This document shows positions 60,014 through 64,000 of a stretch of 64,000 nucleotides of DNA, piece after piece. A program made the position numbers and the translations under genes. The notes below the pieces were generated by a model, which made no database searches, had not been told where the DNA came from, and saw nothing but the letters and a program-made list of their open reading frames with translations. The stretch's first letter is position 1. Each line of letters starts with the position of its first letter. This DNA comes from Pristionchus mayeri (taxonomy: Eukaryota > Nematoda > Chromadorea > Rhabditida > Neodiplogasteridae): positions 50,212,553 through 50,276,552 of the forward strand of contig BTRK01000005.1 in the NCBI GenBank assembly GCA_036245805.1, given 5' to 3'.

Positions 60014-62563
60014 ATGGATATAGCGAAAAATAAGCGATGTTTCTTGTGTAACGAGGTGGAGCTGTGGACAAAACGGTTTCCCCCCGCTAGTAGACCGTCA
60101 AAGCAGAAAGAATGGATTCTGCGACAGAACAAAGATGCGTATGAGAAGGCAGATATCGAGAGAAACGAGATCCGCGATGGTGTGATCATCACTTCAACAA
60201 ACAAATCGACGACCTACCAATCGATGTGAGTTCCCTTACCGTAATCTTCTACTCTCGTTGCTATCTTATATAAATAAATCAAGATTCACTTGAACTATGA
60301 GCTTCCAGCTTCGACCTGGCCCCGCAAGATCTCTCACTATGCCTACCTACCCCTTCGAACCACGAGGCCGGCTGACCTCCATCCATTGAATTTCACATTT
60401 CAGAACATTTCATTTCAGAACGTTTCAGAACTCTCGACATGTCAGCTGACATTTCAGAACTCTCGGTTACATGGAACACCATCATGGCATGAGCGGACGA
60501 GCCCTGCTCAACAATATCCTTACCCACATGGCCTCACTATCATCCGTTGCTAAATATATCTCAATCATCAGCCAAAGAGACATTCAGAACGAGACGAGAT
60601 CTCCTCGTGCTCCACTGTCACCACTATACTTTGAAGACACTCTCAATGCGTCTTTATGCAATATTTTCAGAAATTATATATTCAGTTACTACAACGAGTA
60701 TTAACACGTGTATCACGAGTCAGTGGATGAAAAATAGGCCCCTCGGGAACATTTTGAAAATTTGTATCACGAATTTGGCCCATACTATGGTAGTATAATA
60801 CCCTGGAGTGATGATTTCGAAAAATATAGGTGATTTGTTTCAGAGCCGGCTTTTAGAAATTTTCCGGTTTTGTACCGTATCTCTGCTCCCAGTTGAGCTA
60901 GAAAGGTGGCAATGGGCGTAAAATGTGTGGAAAATTATTTTGAACAACTTTGATGTTGACAGCTTTTGTGTGCGATGCCAATTGAAAATGTTATCACGCA
61001 GGAAACTTGCAGCGGATTTTCCTTGCATATTTCGAAAGAAGTCAACCTGCATTATATAAAAAATTAGCAAAGAAATTGAAGGGTAGATTTGCATTGTAAT
61101 TTTGGGCCAAAGGTGGAACTTTGGCAAAATCGCAAAAATCATTATTTTCAAATTCTTTCAAAACGTATTTCGTTCACTTAAAACGATCTTTAGACACCGT
61201 AAATACATGCATTTCGAATTTAAAAGTTCATAAAAATTTCAAGGTGTACATTTGGAAAGAATTTGAAAATAATGATTTTTGCGATTTTGCCAAAGTTCCA
61301 CCGTTGGCCCAAAATTACAATGCAAATCTACCCTTCAATTTCTTTGCTAATTTTTTATATACTGCAGGTTGACTTCTTCTTTCGAAATATGCAAAGAAAA
61401 TCCGCTGCAAGTTTCCTGCGTGATGTCGAAAAAATTTATTTTTTGCATGAAAAAATAGACTTTTTACCATAACATTTTCAATTGGAATCGCACACAAAAG
61501 CTGTCAACATAACAGTTGTTTAAAATAATTTTCCACAAATTTTAAGCCCATTGACACCTTTCTAGCTCAACTGGGAGAAGAGATACGGTACAAAACCGGA
61601 AAATTTCTAAAAGCCGGCTCAATCACCTATATTTTTCGAAATCATCACTCCAGGGTATTATACTACCATAGTATGGACCAAATTCGTGAAACAAATTTTC
61701 AAAATGTTCCCGCACACCTCCACTGACTCGTGATACGTGTGTTAATATGAAAACAAATCACTGGAAAACAATGTGGATGATATACAAAAGAAAAGAGAAC
61801 AATGAAAAACTAAGAGAAAATAATTCAGCCTGTTTGGTCGACCGCCGCCCTCTCCCTCAACGAGTCAATCGATGTCGATTCCTGGAATGATAGAGATGAA
61901 GTTGTGCCCAAGAAATTTAAAAGTGCTGTTTCCACAGCTACCATGACTACTGTGGAACCCGAGGTGAGTGGGCTATGCTAGAATAAATAGATACTAGGAT
62001 ACGGAGTATCGGTATTCACAAGATAGCATGCATGATGAGGATGATAATGAGTTTGATGAGGAAGAGGACGAGAGTACTGATGTAGTCAGGCGCTATGGAA
62101 TTATTGAGCATAGCTGCTTAATGCGCTTGTTTCAACGGTGTGAGAAATGCGGGGCTCGACTCGATCAAAAATCGAGACGATGACAGAGGGTAGTGCGCTG
62201 ATAGTGACCTACGACTGCCTGGAATTCAAAGGTAGCATCAAATGGGAGGGGCAGGAGAAGGCTGGGAGAGGAAATGGCCAAGTCTACTCTGCGAATCACT
62301 TTATTCCTTGATTCGCACACTGGTTTTTTGCACCAAAGTTCGAAAAGTCATTTTTGACTGCAGCTTCATGAACACGTGAAATCGTACGACTGGGAATCCC
62401 TGAGGACGATTTGTTTGACGAGATAGTGAACTGGTGGGAAATGAAGGAGAAGGCAAAGCGAGAGTCGGGCTGCGACATGTATGAAGAAGAACAATTAGAC
62501 TTCGGGGATTCTAGCGAGGATGAAGAAGTTGAGGAGGTTTCGCAGCGCAATGTGGAAATCTAG
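60014..62563 (+). pseudogene. THAP-like zinc-finger gene, broken, possibly transposase-derived
   Basis: Exon 1 (60014-60225) encodes a short Cys-containing domain (RCFLCNEVELWTKRFPP...QKEWIL), THAP-like in spacing, and ends GAT|GTGAGT. An exon from 60458 matches its phase. Exon 61829-61963 ends GAG|GTGAGT. Exon from about 62007 has an acidic stretch and a Cys-pair module (GIIEHSCLMRLFQRCEKCGA, later TYDCLEFKGSIKWEGQ), a pattern known beside THAP domains in animal transposon-derived genes. Between CEKCGA and TYDC the frame shifts, and stops follow near 62311. An acidic tail (EEEQLDFGDSSEDEEVEE) ends at TAG 62561-62563, with AATAAA at 62609. Family assignment is tentative. A few undetected small introns could replace the lesions. 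Confidence 0.45.
60701..61745. repeat. Foldback family B, complete copy, TTAA-flanked
   Basis: It runs from TTAACACGTGTATCACGAGT to ACTCGTGATACGTGTGTTAA. The arms are about 450 bp and mirrored nearly base by base, for example AATTTTGGGCCAAAGGTGGA near 61098 against CACCGTTGGCCCAAAATTAC near 61299. The centre is near 61210. It lies just after a possible donor in the THAP-like gene, probably in an intron. Confidence 0.9.
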
Positions 62564-62608
62564 TTATTACTGTACTCGCAAAATATTTGTTATATATATT
62601 TGTCAGTA

Positions 62609-62614
62609 AATAAA
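62609..62614 (+). promoter_or_regulatory. Polyadenylation signal AATAAA
   Basis: It lies 46 bases after the TAG of the THAP-like gene, a usual nematode distance. Confidence 0.45.
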
Positions 62615-62692
62615 AAGGAGCATGTTATTGCCAATGTATACAACCTAGCTAAAAAAATTTTGTCTTCACAAAATCAAAACTAGCCAACCTAT

Positions 62693-62767
62693 ATGTCCTT
62701 GACGAGACGTCCGAGCTTGGTCACGGGCATCCATTCCTTGTCTCCTTCCTTTCCTCCGCGTCCTCCA
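62693..62767 (-). pseudogene. Ribosomal protein S2 (uS5), N-terminal exon fragment
   Basis: After the acceptor TTTTTTATGCAG the minus strand reads [20 protein letters not shown] and then LVKDI, followed by a stop. RPS2 proteins have a Gly/Arg-rich start followed by [17 protein letters not shown]. The match stops at the fourth base after LVKD. The next RPS2 exon is not found downstream, where the plus-strand THAP-like gene ends, so this is a detached exon. Confidence 0.7.
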
Positions 62768-62929
62768 CTGCATAAAAAATATTTTTTTATCACACGAGGG
62801 AGAAAAATCCGACTTTTTAAAAATACTGGGAATCGTATATTTCCTTTTAACCCGCTCGAGGCACGCGTTTTCTGGGTTTAAAAAAGTATTCATTCCAGAT
62901 AATGTGAAATTTCTAGCCGCATTGATGGT

Positions 62930-63075
62930 CTGGTGCATCGTGGTATGGGCGTGGTATTACGTGACGCATTACTGATATCGGTACTACTTTGTGATAAGGA
63001 TCTGGTACAGACTTGCCGAGTTTGTTCCACATGGTACCAAACCAGGAATAGCATGGTACCGACGTGATAAAGAGT
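62930..63075 (-). pseudogene. Possible degenerate RPS2 fragment
   Basis: The minus strand reads MWNKLGKSVPDPYHKVV and later HVIPRPYHDAPD, which can be laid over the RPS2 region WGNKIGKPHTVP...RLIPAPRGT. The likeness is partial and carried by few residues, but the position fits the order of the two exons upstream. Confidence 0.3.
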
Positions 63076-63447
63076 CCCCACCAGGGATGTGCGGCAAGGA
63101 ATTTTTTCGGCAAGCGGCAATTGCCGGCAAGTTTCGGCAAGTATCAAAAACGTTAAATTGGTAGACATAAAATAAGTGCAGAATATTTTTCTCACTAAAT
63201 TTACCCGTAAATACGAAGGAATAAATTGTTTCCCGTATTTATTCCTTTTGTTGTTCTAGGTCAACAATATTGAATTTCCCCGCGAAAAAATTCGAAAATA
63301 TGCATATCATAGATGAAAATATTTCAAAAATGCTAATTTTTCCTCATGTAAACGGTTCGGCAATTTAAAAAAATCGCTTGCCGTTGCCGGCAAGGCAATT
63401 TCGGCAAACGACAAGTGCCTTGCCGCACACCCCTGGTCCCCACTCAC

Positions 63448-63509
63448 CGGGATCCGCGAATAAATCTTCAATAGCGACGAAGGCCTTGAAGGGAGTGCGT
63501 TATCCGGCT
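63448..63509 (-). pseudogene. RPS2 exon with internal stop
   Basis: Between CCATTGCAG and GTGAGT the frame reads RAG-stop-RTPFKAFVAIED. RPS2 has RAGQRTRFKAFVAIGD at this point, so CAA has become TAA. The splice borders are intact. Confidence 0.75.
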
Positions 63510-63651
63510 CTGCAATGGCAAAAGTGTCGAGCATATCGATAATGGTCGAATTACACGAGTACAACACACGTCCTTGAACACGCGTTATCTATTTTGCGGT
63601 ATATCGGACCAGGCGATACATTTTTGTTCACCTATTCGCAATATTACAAAC

Positions 63652-63731
63652 CTTCTCTGCTTCTGGACGAGCACGATCTTGAGAACCTCATCCTGTAGGT
63701 TGGAGCAGGAGTAGTCGGTGATCTCGAGCTT
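63652..63731 (-). pseudogene. RPS2 middle exon, diverged
   Basis: After ATATCATTTCAG the minus strand reads KLEITDYSCSN, then LQDEVLKIVLVQKQRR, ending AG|GTTTGT. RPS2 has SEIIDFFLG.LKDEVLKIMPVQKQTR. It is in phase with the exon at 63448. The divergence in a protein normally almost invariant marks a pseudogene. Confidence 0.75.
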
Positions 63732-63811
63732 CTGAAATGATATAGGCACTGGTAATATGCCCCCGATAAAATAATTTAAAAAATGTATCCGGCGAAGTGT
63801 GCCTAAGCCTA

Positions 63812-64000
63812 TCATTTCCCTTTACGGCCCATTGTCCTTTCCACGAAGCAAAACTCAATATCTAAAATCATCCCAAATGCCATGAAGGCAAAGCTTATTG
63901 CCCAAGTAGCCTGATGTGAGCGTCGCTTTAGCAAGTTGTAGTACGAAACAAAAACAATCGAGGGGAAAAATGGAAAAACCATGTGAAAATTATTCTTCAA
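63812..64000 (-). CDS. Possible membrane-protein exon at the window edge
   Basis: A minus frame of 62 codons from 63997 ends in TGA. It has two hydrophobic segments (HMVFPFFPSIVFVSYY and ATWAISFAFMAFGMILDI) separated by a basic turn (KRRSH), so a two-helix membrane segment is possible. The upstream part lies outside the window. Not recognised; could be chance. Confidence 0.3.
   Translation of the reverse strand: MKNNFHMVFPFFPSIVFVSYYNLLKRRSHQATWAISFAFMAFGMILDIEFCFVERTMGRKGK

Noticed and set aside
60290..60553. 87-codon frame with FQN repeats as a gene
   Set aside because: It overlaps, in another frame, the exon starting at 60458 that fits the THAP-like gene phase; the repeated TTTCAGAA motif explains the frame.

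Overview
The window looks like nuclear DNA of a nematode. The evidence is a TTAGGC (nematode telomere-type) array, short introns with TTTCAG-like acceptors, an apparent spliced-leader acceptor just before a start codon, Tc1/mariner elements, an LTR retrotransposon and an RTE-type LINE. There are no bacterial operons. The species cannot be read from the sequence. Host coding sequence is a small fraction of the 64 kb. Nearly everything else is repeat, above all long inverted repeats (foldbacks) of several families.

Layout. 1-12.1 kb is repeat-dense: foldbacks at 1-929, 3664-4607, 6110-7470 and a nested one at 9022-12141, a 19-bp minisatellite, two tRNA-like units and a few weak exon candidates. 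12.2-28.95 kb carries a plus-strand helical-looking protein gene I do not recognise. Its exons are small, the phases of 11 proposed exons are consistent, and the introns hold a degenerate mariner, a mariner-type MITE and five or more foldbacks. 31.1-32.7 kb has two small candidate genes. 33.2-45.0 kb holds the best gene of the window: a complete S-formylglutathione hydrolase (esterase D type), nine exons and 280 codons spread over 11.8 kb of repeat-filled introns. 47.0-58.6 kb is one Ty3/gypsy-type LTR retrotransposon with matching 217-bp LTRs and a CTGCG target duplication. It has been invaded by a minus-strand LTR-element fragment (itself carrying an intact Tc1/mariner transposon) and by a minus-strand RTE retrotransposon. 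60.0-62.6 kb holds a broken THAP-like gene with a 1-kb foldback inside. 62.7-63.7 kb contains ribosomal protein S2 (uS5) pseudogene exons on the minus strand in scrambled order.

Only two relationships between parts are well supported: the two main host genes act as hosts for repeats in their introns, and the mobile elements form a readable order of nested insertions. The most unusual material is the set of foldback families. They are unrelated in their arms, but some share conserved ends, TA or TTAA flanks and GAGA-rich central loops. They include a palindrome that carries a second palindrome at the same place in both arms, and a TTAGGC array bracketed by inverted repeats. All intron/exon calls were made by eye from splice sites and reading phase. 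No alignment or database search was run.
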